From positions 1-64,000 of the forward strand of contig JBIKLY010000004.1 in assembly GCA_044359525.1 (NCBI GenBank): a stretch of DNA of 64,000 nucleotides, given 5' to 3'. This stretch comes from CAJBIL01 sp044359525. GTDB lineage: Bacteria; Pseudomonadota; Gammaproteobacteria; Burkholderiales; Rhodocyclaceae. Below, piece after piece: positions 41,932 through 50,377 of the stretch; the first letter of the stretch is position 1, and each line of letters begins with the position of its first letter. The position numbers and the translations under genes were made by a program. The notes under the pieces are model-generated. The model did not search any database. It worked only from the letters and a program-made list of their open reading frames with translations, and was not told the DNA's origin.

Positions 41932-43524
41932 ATGCCGCGGACGGTAGACTTCAGTGCGGGCGGGGTGACCGAAACCCACTGGAAATCGCTGCGCTACTTC
42001 AACCTGTACCGATTTCTGGTAGCCGGGCTACTGTTTTTTTCTTCGCTTTTACACCCGTCACCCTATTCCATCCTCAGTTTTGACAGCGGGTTGCTACCGC
42101 TGGCATTGACTAGCCTGTATTTGCTGGCGACGACCTTTGCTTTGGTCGTAATGCATCGCTATACCCGGCGCTTCAACATGCAGTTAAGCATCAATGTGTT
42201 GATCGACGTGCTGGTGATTACCTCACTGATTCACGCCGGCGAGGGTTTGCGTAGCGGGCTTGGGGTTATGTTGCTGGTTACCTTGACCGGAGCCGGGCTG
42301 GTCGGGCAGGGGCGGCTGGTGCTGTTTTATGCGGCACTGGCGACGCTTGCGGTGCTTTTCGAGCAGTCCTACCGGGCCTTGAGCAATGATTTCGATGCGG
42401 CTGGGTTTTTCCAGACGGGGGTTTTCAGCATCGGCTTTTTTGCTGTCGCCATCTCGGCGCGCTTGCTGGCCCGGCGAGTGATCGCCAATGAAGAGCTGGC
42501 CCGCCAGCGTGGCGTTGATCTTGAAAATCAGACGCTGATCAGCCAGCGGGTGATTGAGGAAATGCAGGACGGCGTGCTGGTGCTTAATCAGAATGGCTGG
42601 GTCAAGCAGCACAATCCGCGCGCCGAAAGATTGCTGGGTCTGGGTGGCACGCCGGAGGCCATGCTGTCCAGTTACTCTCCCGAGCTGGCACAGGGCTTTC
42701 TCGATTGGCGTGAGCGTGTGAGCGATGATCCGTTGCTGGTGCGGGTGCCGGCGAGCGGCATGCAGTTGCGCGCACGGTTTGTCGCGACCGAAAGTTCGGA
42801 GCGTGATGTGCTGGTCTACCTTGAGGACATGGGGCGATTGCAGGCGCAGGCGCAACAACTCAAACTGGCGGCACTTGGCCGTCTCACAGCAAATATCGCG
42901 CACGAGATTCGTAATCCCCTGTCGGCGATCAGTCATGCCGGAGAGCTGATGCTGGAGGAGCGTCGTGGTGAGTTGCACGAGCGATTGCTGCGTATCGTGC
43001 TCGATAACACGCAGCGCCTTGAACGTATTGTGAGCGATGTGCTTGAGGTCGGTCGCCGTGATCGTGCGCACCGTGAGCTGATTGATTTACAGGAATCGTT
43101 GCCGCTTTTTGTCGAAGAATATGTGATCAAGGAAAAAGTCGGACGCGAGGTGATCCGGGTTGAGTTCTCCGGCCCCGCAACGCTATGTTTTGATCGCTCC
43201 CATTTCCATCAGGTGTTGTGGAATCTGCTTGGAAATGCGCTGCGTCATTCACGGCGTGTTGCCGGCAGCGTGCGGCTGCTGGTGCAGGGTGGCGGTCAGA
43301 ACGGGCAGGTGGAGTTGCATGTGATCGATGATGGTGAAGGGGTCAGCGATGCTCAGCGTGAGCAGATATTTGAACCGTTTTTTACCACGCATAATCGTGG
43401 CACAGGGCTGGGCTTGTACATTGCCCGGGAGCTGAGTGAGGGGAACGGTGCGCGGCTTGAGCTGCTGGGCAATGCACCGGGCGCACATTTTTGTATTGTC
43501 GGGAGGGCTAGCGAGTGTCAGTGA
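41932..43524 (+). CDS. pilS: Sensor histidine kinase PilS
   Basis: 530 residues. Six hydrophobic helices (about 25–185), a PAS-like domain (RVIEEMQDGVLVLNQNGWVKQHNPRAERLLG), then the kinase: H324 in ANIAHEIRNPLSAISHAGEL, N-box LWNLLGNALRHS, G boxes VIDDGEGVSD and GTGLGLYIARELSEG. With PilR it senses pilin in the membrane and controls sigma54-driven pilin transcription. It overlaps pilR by 10 bases. Confidence 0.94.
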   Translation: MPRTVDFSAGGVTETHWKSLRYFNLYRFLVAGLLFFSSLLHPSPYSILSFDSGLLPLALTSLYLLATTFALVVMHRYTRRFNMQLSINVLIDVLVITSLIHAGEGLRSGLGVMLLVTLTGAGLVGQGRLVLFYAALATLAVLFEQSYRALSNDFDAAGFFQTGVFSIGFFAVAISARLLARRVIANEELARQRGVDLENQTLISQRVIEEMQDGVLVLNQNGWVKQHNPRAERLLGLGGTPEAMLSSYSPELAQGFLDWRERVSDDPLLVRVPASGMQLRARFVATESSERDVLVYLEDMGRLQAQAQQLKLAALGRLTANIAHEIRNPLSAISHAGELMLEERRGELHERLLRIVLDNTQRLERIVSDVLEVGRRDRAHRELIDLQESLPLFVEEYVIKEKVGREVIRVEFSGPATLCFDRSHFHQVLWNLLGNALRHSRRVAGSVRLLVQGGGQNGQVELHVIDDGEGVSDAQREQIFEPFFTTHNRGTGLGLYIARELSEGNGARLELLGNAPGAHFCIVGRASECQ

Positions 43525-44891
43525 GCAAAGTGGACCGTCGGCCGCGTGGTGAATTGGCGCGTGTGCTTGTTGTAGATGATGAAGCGGATATTCGTGAGCT
43601 GCTCGATCTGACCCTTGCGCGGATGGGGCTGTCGGCCGATTGCGCGGGGTCGGTAGCCGAGGCGCGGCAGTTTCTCGAGCGCGAACGTTATCAGCTGTGT
43701 CTCACCGACATGCGCTTGCCTGACGGCGAGGGATTGGAGGTGGTGCGTTTGATTGGCGAGCGTTACGGGGCAACGCCGGTAGCCGTCATCACCGCCTTTG
43801 GCAGTGCTGAAAATGCAGTTGCTGCGCTCAAGGCGGGGGCCTTTGATTATCTGGCTAAGCCGGTGGCGCTTGATCAACTGCGCACCTTGATCAAGTCGGC
43901 GCTCAGCTTGCCTGTTACGGTTGATGGGTCGCTGTCCGGCGGCGAGAATTGCCCGGTTGCCGCCACCCAGCTGATCGGTGAGTCTTCGGCAATCATCAAC
44001 GTTCGCGAAATGATCGGCAAGTTGTCGCGCAGTCAGGCGCCGGTTTACATCTCGGGAGAGTCCGGTAGCGGCAAGGAGCTTGCAGCACGCCTGATCCATG
44101 CCCAGAGCGTCCGCCATGCCGCCGCTTTTATGCCGGTGAATTGCGGGGCAATTCCCGAGAACCTGATGGAGAGTGAATTTTTCGGTTATCGCAAAGGGGC
44201 GTTTACCGGGGCCGACAGTGATCGGGATGGTTTTTTTCAGGCCGCAAATGGCGGTACGCTGTTCCTCGACGAAGTGGCCGATCTGCCGCTGGCAATGCAG
44301 GTGAAGCTGCTGCGCGCGATTCAGGAAAAGAAGGTGCGCAAGGTCGGCTGTACGGCCGAAGAGCCGGTTGATGTGCGCATTATTTCGGCAACACACCGCA
44401 AACTGAAAGACTGTGTTGATGCCGGTACATTCCGCCAGGATCTCTATTACCGGCTTAATGTTATCGAGCTAAAAATGCCGCCCTTGCGCGAACGTCATGA
44501 GGACGTTGCGCCACTCGTCGGCGCTCTGCTCGGGCGGATTTGCGGCGGCCACCCGCCGCAGCTGGCGGCGGAGGCTATGCGGGCACTTTGCGCTTACAGT
44601 TTTCCCGGCAATGTTCGCGAGCTGGAGAATATTCTTGAACGGGCTACGGCGCTGTGCTCCGCAAACTCGGTGACGCTCGATGACCTGCAGCTCGGGCCGG
44701 AAGTTTCTGCTGATGGCGGCGTTGCGCGTGACGGCGAGACACTTGACGATCACATCAATCGTGTCGAGAAGCAGGTGATTCTGGAGGCGCTGGCGAAGAC
44801 CGGGTTTAATCGTACCGCAGCAGCGAGATTACTCGGCGTCACTTTTCGCTCCTTGCGTTATCGCATTGAGCGACTGGGTATTGAAGAGTGA
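43515..44891 (+). CDS. pilR: Sigma54-dependent response regulator PilR
   Basis: 458 residues. Receiver with D21/D22 and phosphorylation site D65 (CLTDMRLPDG); Walker A GESGSGKE (181–188); GAFTGA (228–233); Fis-type HTH (FNRTAAARLLGVTFRSLRYR) at the end. Partner of PilS. It is a second RpoN activator in this window besides that at 17633–19090, so cross-talk at the pilin promoter (159–174) must be considered. Confidence 0.95.
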   Translation: MSVSKVDRRPRGELARVLVVDDEADIRELLDLTLARMGLSADCAGSVAEARQFLERERYQLCLTDMRLPDGEGLEVVRLIGERYGATPVAVITAFGSAENAVAALKAGAFDYLAKPVALDQLRTLIKSALSLPVTVDGSLSGGENCPVAATQLIGESSAIINVREMIGKLSRSQAPVYISGESGSGKELAARLIHAQSVRHAAAFMPVNCGAIPENLMESEFFGYRKGAFTGADSDRDGFFQAANGGTLFLDEVADLPLAMQVKLLRAIQEKKVRKVGCTAEEPVDVRIISATHRKLKDCVDAGTFRQDLYYRLNVIELKMPPLRERHEDVAPLVGALLGRICGGHPPQLAAEAMRALCAYSFPGNVRELENILERATALCSANSVTLDDLQLGPEVSADGGVARDGETLDDHINRVEKQVILEALAKTGFNRTAAARLLGVTFRSLRYRIERLGIEE

Positions 44892-45463
44892 GTAAAGGGC
44901 AGGCCGCTCACCGTGCCGGAATTTCGGCTGCCGGGTGGCTGCCTGCGGTGCGTCGTATTGAGTCGCCCAATTGCGATGAGCGGCCGCCTGGTGAGTCGAT
45001 CTCCCTGATTGTCGTTCACGCGATCAGCCTGCCGCCTGCGCAGTTTGGTAGTGATGATGTGATCCGCTTGTTCACAAACTCGCTCGATCCTGACGCGCAT
45101 CCCTATTTCTCCCGGATTGCCGGTTTGCATGTTTCAGCCCACTTTTTTATCCGGCGCAATGGTGAGTTAATTCAGTTCGTTTCCTGCGATCAGCGTGCCT
45201 GGCATGCAGGTGTTTCGAGTTGGCAGGGGCGCGAGCGGTGTAATGATTTCTCAATCGGCATTGAATTGGAAGGCTGCGATGAGCAGCATTTTGATGATGC
45301 GCAGTATGGACAGCTTGTTGCCTTGATCGAGGATTTGCGACAACGTTATCCCGTCAGCTCTGTGGTCGGGCACTGTGATATTTCACCCGGTCGGAAGACC
45401 GATCCCGGGCCCTGCTTTGATTGGCGGCGCCTGGCTTTTTCTGGCGTAACGATTGGCCGGTAG
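44888..45463 (+). CDS. ampD: N-acetyl-anhydromuramyl-L-alanine amidase AmpD
   Basis: 191 residues. Amidase_2 fold with zinc ligands H44 (IVVHAISLPP), H162 (VVGHCDISPGRKTDPG) and D172. It cleaves anhydromuropeptides in the cytoplasm during cell-wall recycling; no signal peptide. ATGA overlap with pilR. No ampR or ampC seen nearby. Confidence 0.95.
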   Translation: MSKGQAAHRAGISAAGWLPAVRRIESPNCDERPPGESISLIVVHAISLPPAQFGSDDVIRLFTNSLDPDAHPYFSRIAGLHVSAHFFIRRNGELIQFVSCDQRAWHAGVSSWQGRERCNDFSIGIELEGCDEQHFDDAQYGQLVALIEDLRQRYPVSSVVGHCDISPGRKTDPGPCFDWRRLAFSGVTIGR

Positions 45464-45475
45464 CACCGGCCAATC
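45451..45475 (+). terminator. Strong hairpin at the end of ampD
   Basis: GATTGGCCGG (45451–45460) and CCGGCCAATC (45466–45475), a perfect 10-bp stem with loop TAGCA that contains the ampD stop. No U-run follows, so termination is likely but not certain. Confidence 0.6.
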
Positions 45476-46080
45476 CAATAAATTCTTTCGGCATTTCTGC
45501 TTGTTGGGCGTATCGTATCCTGCGCTACGCAGAATGCCGGAGCGCTATTCCGTTCGGTTTTTTCCAAGTACAGCGGTAACGGCGTCGACAGATTGCGACA
45601 GCCCGGAACGTGCTTTTGTTTGGCCATAAAATAGTTCTTGCGTCAAGCGTCATGCGCTACTAGAATTAGTCGGAATTAGCAAGAGTGACACAACATCTAG
45701 TAGGTTTGTGTCAGTGCGGTGTGTTTCGTTTTTGACGGTTTTCGGGTTTGATTTCTTCGTCCTGCTGCCCTCTAAATGCACAACTGATGGATATAAACGG
45801 ATTGCTGAATATAGATACGCTCAGCTTCGCATCGCGCTCACCGGACTTTTCCAGTCTGGCTCAGTCTCCCGTTTCCTCCTCATTTTCTGTCTCAATTACA
45901 TCTTTTTTCGCAGCCTCTTTTTTCGCCGCCGTCTTTCGTCGTCTGGCGAATCATGTTGCCGCTCACGAATTCAATCAAACGCATCGCCGATGCGTTTGTT
46001 GGGTGGTCTGTTCTTTCCGGACGGATCGTTTTTGTAGTGCTCGTTAGAACTGTTCATCGATTTCACAGAAGGAGGTAGAC
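45464..46080. other. 617-base gap before the histone-like gene: promoter and hairpin, no convincing gene
   Basis: After the ampD hairpin this holds a good sigma70-like promoter (45638–45666), then about 400 bases of pyrimidine-rich sequence and a near-perfect palindrome (arms CAAACGCATCG and CGATGCGTTTG, 45976–45998). Short frames exist on both strands but none has a Shine–Dalgarno, recognisable homology or normal composition. A long 5' leader for the next gene is the simplest reading. Confidence 0.5.
45638..45666 (+). promoter_or_regulatory. Candidate promoter of the histone-like gene
   Basis: TTGCGT (45638–45643) and TAGAAT (45661–45666) separated by exactly 17 bases. Initiation near 45673 would give a leader of about 400 bases before the ATG at 46081. 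Confidence 0.55.
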
Positions 46081-46842
46081 ATGGCAACAAGTGCGAAGAA
46101 ACCGACGGCGGCTGCGAAGCCTGCCGCCAAGAAGGCAGCGCCAAAAGCGGCTGCTAAACCTGCAGTTAAAAAAGCGGCCCCGAAGGCGGCCGTCAAGCCC
46201 GCAGCTAAAAAACCTGCTGCCAAGCCGGTCGTCAAGAAAGCTGCGCCAAAGGCTGCTGCCAAGCCCGTAGCGAAAAAGGCGGCTGCCAAACCAGTGGCAA
46301 AGAAGGCTGTCGCTAAGCCGGCTGCGAAGCCTGCTGCGAAAAAAGTTGTAGCCAAGCCTGCCGCAAAGAAGGCTGCTGCAAAACCGGCTGCCAAGAAGGC
46401 TGCAGCGAAACCGGCCGCTAAAAAACCTGCGGCCAAACCGGTCGCAAAGAAGGCGGCTGCAAAACCGGCAGCTAAGCCGGCAGCTAAAAAAGTCGCTGCA
46501 AAGCCGGCCGCAAAGAAGGTTGCTGCCAAGCCTGCTGCGAAAAAAGCCGCTGCCAAGCCTGTTGCAAAGAAGGCGGCTGCAAAGCCGGCAGCCAAGCCGG
46601 CAGCAAAACCTGTAGCGAAGAAAGCGGCTGCTAAACCAGCCGCCAAACCCGCGGCCAAACCCGCAGCAAAAAAACCGGCAGCCAAACCGGCGGTCAAGAA
46701 AGCAGCTCCTGCCCCGGCGCCTCAAGCCGCAGCAGCGTCAGCAGCTGTCTCGGCGCCGTCTACGGCGGCAACTCCGGGTCTCAAGTCGGCACTCAATCCG
46801 ACAGGTGCCTGGCCGTTCCCGACGGGCTCACGTCCGAAGTAA
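46081..46842 (+). CDS. Histone H1-like Ala/Lys/Pro-rich DNA-binding protein
   Basis: 253 residues. Residues 5–215 are tandem AAKPAAKK/PAAKKA-type repeats, like the C-terminal tail of eukaryotic histone H1 and bacterial AlgP/BpH1-type proteins; expected to bind and condense DNA without sequence specificity. The C-terminus (GLKSALNPTGAWPFPTGSRP) is a non-repetitive tail found in betaproteobacterial members. AGAAGGAGG gives a strong ribosome-binding site. The repeats make length variation by slippage likely. In Pseudomonas AlgP modulates transcription; here the role is unknown. Confidence 0.88.
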   Translation: MATSAKKPTAAAKPAAKKAAPKAAAKPAVKKAAPKAAVKPAAKKPAAKPVVKKAAPKAAAKPVAKKAAAKPVAKKAVAKPAAKPAAKKVVAKPAAKKAAAKPAAKKAAAKPAAKKPAAKPVAKKAAAKPAAKPAAKKVAAKPAAKKVAAKPAAKKAAAKPVAKKAAAKPAAKPAAKPVAKKAAAKPAAKPAAKPAAKKPAAKPAVKKAAPAPAPQAAAASAAVSAPSTAATPGLKSALNPTGAWPFPTGSRPK

Positions 46843-46901
46843 GCGATGGCGTTTGTGGGGTGGGGTGAGCAATGCTTGCCTCCCCCAATTTGCTGGACTT
46901 G

Positions 46902-46928
46902 AGGCGCAACTTTTGTTGCGCCTTTTTC
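46902..46928 (+). terminator. Terminator of the histone-like gene
   Basis: GGCGCAAC (46903–46910), loop TTTT, GTTGCGCC (46915–46922), then TTTTT. Confidence 0.92.
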
Positions 46929-46955
46929 TCGACCCGAGCGCCGGTGCTGCGCCGC

Positions 46956-48116
46956 CTATTCGAGAAAGCAGCGGATGCGTTCTACAGCTTCGGTCAGTCG
47001 TCCGATATCGGTTGTGTAGGCAAAGCGCAGGTGATTCTTCGGTGCGTGCGTACCGAAGTCCAGCCCCGGCGTGACCGCTACGCCAGCGGCTTCGAGCAGT
47101 TGACGGCTAAAGTCATCGCTGTCTTTTGTGAGCGCGCTGCAATCGGCGTAAATATAGAACGCGCCTTCCGGTTTTGCCGTGATACGGAAACCAAGTTTCT
47201 CGAGTTCTGGCGTGAGGAAGTCGCGGCGACGGCGAAACTCGTTGCGCCGTTCTTCGAGGATCGCGAGCGTTTCCGGTTTGAAGGCGGCGAGTGCGGCGTA
47301 TTGCGCGGGTGTCGACGGCGAGATGAAGAGGTTCTGCGCAAGCTTCTCGATGTCACGCGTGAAGCGCTCCGGGACAACCAGCCAGCCCAGCCGCCATCCC
47401 GTCATGTTGAAATATTTCGAAAAACTTTGTACGACGAAAATGTCGTCACCGTGTGCCAGTGCGGTCGTCGCGTCACATTCGTAGGTGAGCCCGTGGTAGA
47501 TCTCGTCGACGATCAGTTGGCCGTTGTGCCGGCGGACAAAGTCGGCAATCGCGGCGAGCTGCGCGGTGTCGAGCATCGTGCCGGTGGGGTTGGCCGGCGA
47601 TGCAAAAAGAGCGCCGGCCGTGTTTTCAGTCCAGTATTGCTCAAGGTCGGCAAGCGTCGGTTGAAAGTTGCTGGAGGCCCCCACCGGAATATTTACGGGA
47701 ACGCCCTCGAAAGTTCTGACGAAGTGACGGTTGCACGGGTAGCCAGGGTCTGTGAGTAGCCATTCTTTGCCGGGTGTGGCGAGGCAGGCAAGGGCGAGAA
47801 GCAGCGCACCGGAGGCGCCTGCGGTCACGACAATGCGTGAGGCGGAGAGCTTGATGCCATAGCGGCTTTGATAAAAACCGGCAATGGCTTCGCGCAACTC
47901 AGGCAGGCCGAGCGCCGGCGTGTAGAAAACCCGGCCAGTGGCAAGATGCGCTTGCGAGGCGGCGATGACCGGCGCCGGTGTCGGGAAGTCGGGTTCGCCG
48001 ACTTCCATGTGAATGATGTCGCGTCCTGCCGCTTCCAGCGCCTTGGCGCGTGTCAGCAACTCCATGACGTGGAAGGGCGCGATAGCGTTGACGCGAGGCG
48101 CTGAAGGGGGCGGCAT
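46956..48116 (-). CDS. PLP-dependent aminotransferase, class I/II
   Basis: 386 residues. PLP-binding Lys in SFSKYFNMTGWRLGWLV; NPTG in ASPANPTGTMLD; conserved Arg near the C-terminus in HLRFAYTTDI. The N-terminal MELLTRAKALEAAGRDIIHMEVGEPDF is typical of the AspC/MalY-like subgroup Ib. The amino acid substrate cannot be told from sequence. Not in an operon; it follows the pckG terminator. Confidence 0.9.
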   Translation of the reverse strand: MPPPSAPRVNAIAPFHVMELLTRAKALEAAGRDIIHMEVGEPDFPTPAPVIAASQAHLATGRVFYTPALGLPELREAIAGFYQSRYGIKLSASRIVVTAGASGALLLALACLATPGKEWLLTDPGYPCNRHFVRTFEGVPVNIPVGASSNFQPTLADLEQYWTENTAGALFASPANPTGTMLDTAQLAAIADFVRRHNGQLIVDEIYHGLTYECDATTALAHGDDIFVVQSFSKYFNMTGWRLGWLVVPERFTRDIEKLAQNLFISPSTPAQYAALAAFKPETLAILEERRNEFRRRRDFLTPELEKLGFRITAKPEGAFYIYADCSALTKDSDDFSRQLLEAAGVAVTPGLDFGTHAPKNHLRFAYTTDIGRLTEAVERIRCFLE

Positions 48117-48133
48117 GTCTTGCTCCAGGGCAG

Positions 48134-48160
48134 AAAAAGGCCGCCCGAAGGCGGCCTTTC
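48134..48160 (-). terminator. Terminator of pckG
   Basis: AAAGGCCGCC (48136–48145) and GGCGGCCTTT (48150–48159) with loop CGAA; on the minus strand it is followed by further T's. Confidence 0.92.
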
Positions 48161-48189
48161 AGTGTAGCGCAACAGTGCTGGGTGCGGCG

Positions 48190-50031
48190 TTAGACGGCTT
48201 CGCGCCAGAGTCCCATTTCGAACAGTTCGCGCTTGAGGATCAGTTGACGCGGCATCTTCTCGCCCAGTTTGTCGAACCACTCCTTGTGACCGGCCAACTC
48301 GGCTTTCCATGCGTCGGCGTCGACCTGGGTCAGTTCGTCGAATTCGGCCCTGGTGATTTCGAGACCGGTCCAGTCGATGTCTTCGAACTTCGGCATCCAG
48401 CCGAGCGCGGTTTCCTTGGCGGCAACGCGACCCTTGACGCGGTCGATGATCCACTTGAGGATGCGCGCGTTTTCGCCGAAGCCCGGCCACATGAATTCGC
48501 CCTTCTCATTCAAGCGGAACCAGTTCACGCAGAAGATGCGCGGTGCATGTTCGACGGCGTGGCCCATTTTCAGCCAGTGGTTGAAGTAGTCGCCCATGTG
48601 GTAACCGCAGAACGGCAGCATGGCGAATGGATCGCGACGCACGACGCCCTGTGCGCCAAACGCCGCAGCAGTAGTTTCCGAGCCGAGCGTGGCGGCCATG
48701 TAAACGCCGAAGTTCCAGTTGAAGGCTTCATAGACCAGCGGCACAGTGGTGGCGCGGCGACCGCCGAAGATGAAGGCCGAGATCGGCACACCCTGCGGGT
48801 CTTCCCATTTCTCATCAACCGACGGGCACTGCGAAGCCGGTGCGGTGAAGCGCGAGTTCGGGTGCGCCGCCTTGCGGCCGGTTTCCTTGGCGATTTCCGG
48901 CGTCCAGTCCTTGCCTTGCCAGTCGATCAGGTGGGCGGGGGCTTCCTTGCTCATGCCTTCCCACCACACGTCGCCATCGTCGGTCAGCGCGACGTTGGTG
49001 AAGATGACGTTTTCCTTCAACGTGGCCATCGCGTTGTAGTTGGTCTTTTCGTTGGTGCCCGGGGCGACGCCGAAGAAGCCGGCTTCCGGGTTGATCGCGT
49101 AGAACTTGCCGTCCTTGCCCGGCTTGATCCAGGCGATGTCGTCGCCGATCGTCGTGATCTTCCAGCCACCCAGGCTTTGCGGCGGGATCAGCATGGCGAA
49201 ATTGGTCTTGCCGCAGGCCGACGGGAAAGCGGCGGCGACGTAGGATTTTTCACCTTCCGGCGATTCAACGCCGAGGATCAGCATGTGTTCGGCCAGCCAG
49301 CCTTCGTCGCGCGCCATATTCGAGGCGATGCGCAGGGCGAAGCATTTCTTGCCGAGCAGCGCGTTGCCGCCGTAACCCGAGCCGTAGGACCAGATTTCGC
49401 GGGTTTCCGGGTAGTGCACGATGTACTTGGTGTCCGGGTTGCACGGCCAGCGCGAATCTTTTTCATTGGGGCCGATCGGCGCGCCGATCGAGTGCACGCA
49501 AGGAACGAATTCGCCGTCGCTGCCGAGCACGTCGAATACGGCCTTGCCCATGCGCGTCATGGTGCGCATGTTGACGACGACGTAGGGGCTGTCGGAAATC
49601 TCGACGCCGATATGGGCGATCGGCGAGCCGAGCGGGCCCATCGAGAACGGGATGACGTACATCGTGCGACCGCGCATGCAACCCTTGAAGACGCCCTTCA
49701 GCGTCTCGCGCATTTCGGCCGGGTCTTCCCAGTTGTTGGTCGGGCCGGCGTCTTCTTTCTTCGCCGAGCAGATGTAGGTGCGGTCTTCAACGCGTGCCAC
49801 GTCCGACGGATCGGACCAGGCGAGGTAGGAGTTCTTGCGCTTTTCCGGGTTGAGCCGGATCAACATGCCGGCATCGACCATTTCAGTGCACAGGCGGTCG
49901 TATTCTTCCTGCGTGCCGTCGGCCCAGACGATGCGGGCGGGTTCGGTCAGCTTGGCAATATCGGCGACCCATTGTTTCAGGCGTTCGTGTTTGACGTAGG
50001 CGGGGGCGTTGAGTGGGGCGGCTTGGTTCAT
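48190..50031 (-). CDS. pckG: Phosphoenolpyruvate carboxykinase (GTP)
   Basis: 613 residues from the ATG at 50031, which has AGAGAG upstream; the longer frame adds 87 residues with no PEPCK character. GTP-type hallmarks: FPSACGKTNFAMLIPP (P-loop with the reactive Cys), SYGSGYGGNALLGKKCFALR, GDDIAWIKPGKDGKFYAINPE and FGGRRATTVPLVYEAFNW. It converts oxaloacetate to PEP for gluconeogenesis, or the reverse. Divergent from maeB. Confidence 0.96.
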   Translation of the reverse strand: MNQAAPLNAPAYVKHERLKQWVADIAKLTEPARIVWADGTQEEYDRLCTEMVDAGMLIRLNPEKRKNSYLAWSDPSDVARVEDRTYICSAKKEDAGPTNNWEDPAEMRETLKGVFKGCMRGRTMYVIPFSMGPLGSPIAHIGVEISDSPYVVVNMRTMTRMGKAVFDVLGSDGEFVPCVHSIGAPIGPNEKDSRWPCNPDTKYIVHYPETREIWSYGSGYGGNALLGKKCFALRIASNMARDEGWLAEHMLILGVESPEGEKSYVAAAFPSACGKTNFAMLIPPQSLGGWKITTIGDDIAWIKPGKDGKFYAINPEAGFFGVAPGTNEKTNYNAMATLKENVIFTNVALTDDGDVWWEGMSKEAPAHLIDWQGKDWTPEIAKETGRKAAHPNSRFTAPASQCPSVDEKWEDPQGVPISAFIFGGRRATTVPLVYEAFNWNFGVYMAATLGSETTAAAFGAQGVVRRDPFAMLPFCGYHMGDYFNHWLKMGHAVEHAPRIFCVNWFRLNEKGEFMWPGFGENARILKWIIDRVKGRVAAKETALGWMPKFEDIDWTGLEITRAEFDELTQVDADAWKAELAGHKEWFDKLGEKMPRQLILKRELFEMGLWREAV

Positions 50032-50377
50032 GGCAATACACTCTCTAAGGGGAAGGTCGAGAAAGCGGGAATTACCGTGGCGCGACGCACAGCGAAAGAT
50101 TCCCGCAGGGCTTGCGGCGGGAAGTGGCGTCGGTCGCGGCTGGCGAAAAGTCGGCCCAGCGCAGGGGATAGTGTGAGGGGCATGCTCGGCGTTTGTGGCG
50201 CAACGAGGTTTCGGTAATCCACAATTATGCCACAGGTCGAACTGCCTTAGACTGCCTCTTGACGATGGCTTGCCCTTCTGAGGTATGGGCAAACCCGGTT
50301 TTTTTGCCGGTGTTGAACGCCAGCTTCCTTGTTATAATTATGAATTACCGACGAACGTTCTACCAGGAAAGTGAGCC
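50032..50377. other. Divergent control region between pckG and maeB
   Basis: 346 bases without a supported gene. TATAAT at 50333–50338 lies 40 bases before maeB and CATAAT (minus strand, near 50228) could serve pckG; neither has a well-spaced -35. No clear operator palindrome was seen. Confidence 0.4.

Noticed and set aside
45861..45950. Minus-strand stretch encoding KTAAKKEAAKKDVIETE and an acidic end
   Set aside because: It looks protein-like but has an in-frame stop just upstream and no start; too short to call even as a remnant.
45748..46047. 99-codon plus-strand frame before the histone-like gene
   Set aside because: Ser/Phe/Arg-rich, no Shine–Dalgarno, no homology; more likely untranslated leader.
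46044..46697. Repetitive minus-strand frames opposite the histone-like gene
   Set aside because: Complement of AAKPAAKK repeats gives Ala/Gly/Phe-rich nonsense; the plus strand has a strong ribosome-binding site and terminator.
48013..50217. 734-codon open frame antisense to pckG and the aminotransferase
   Set aside because: A by-product of high-GC codon use on the minus strand; it spans two well-identified genes and a terminator.
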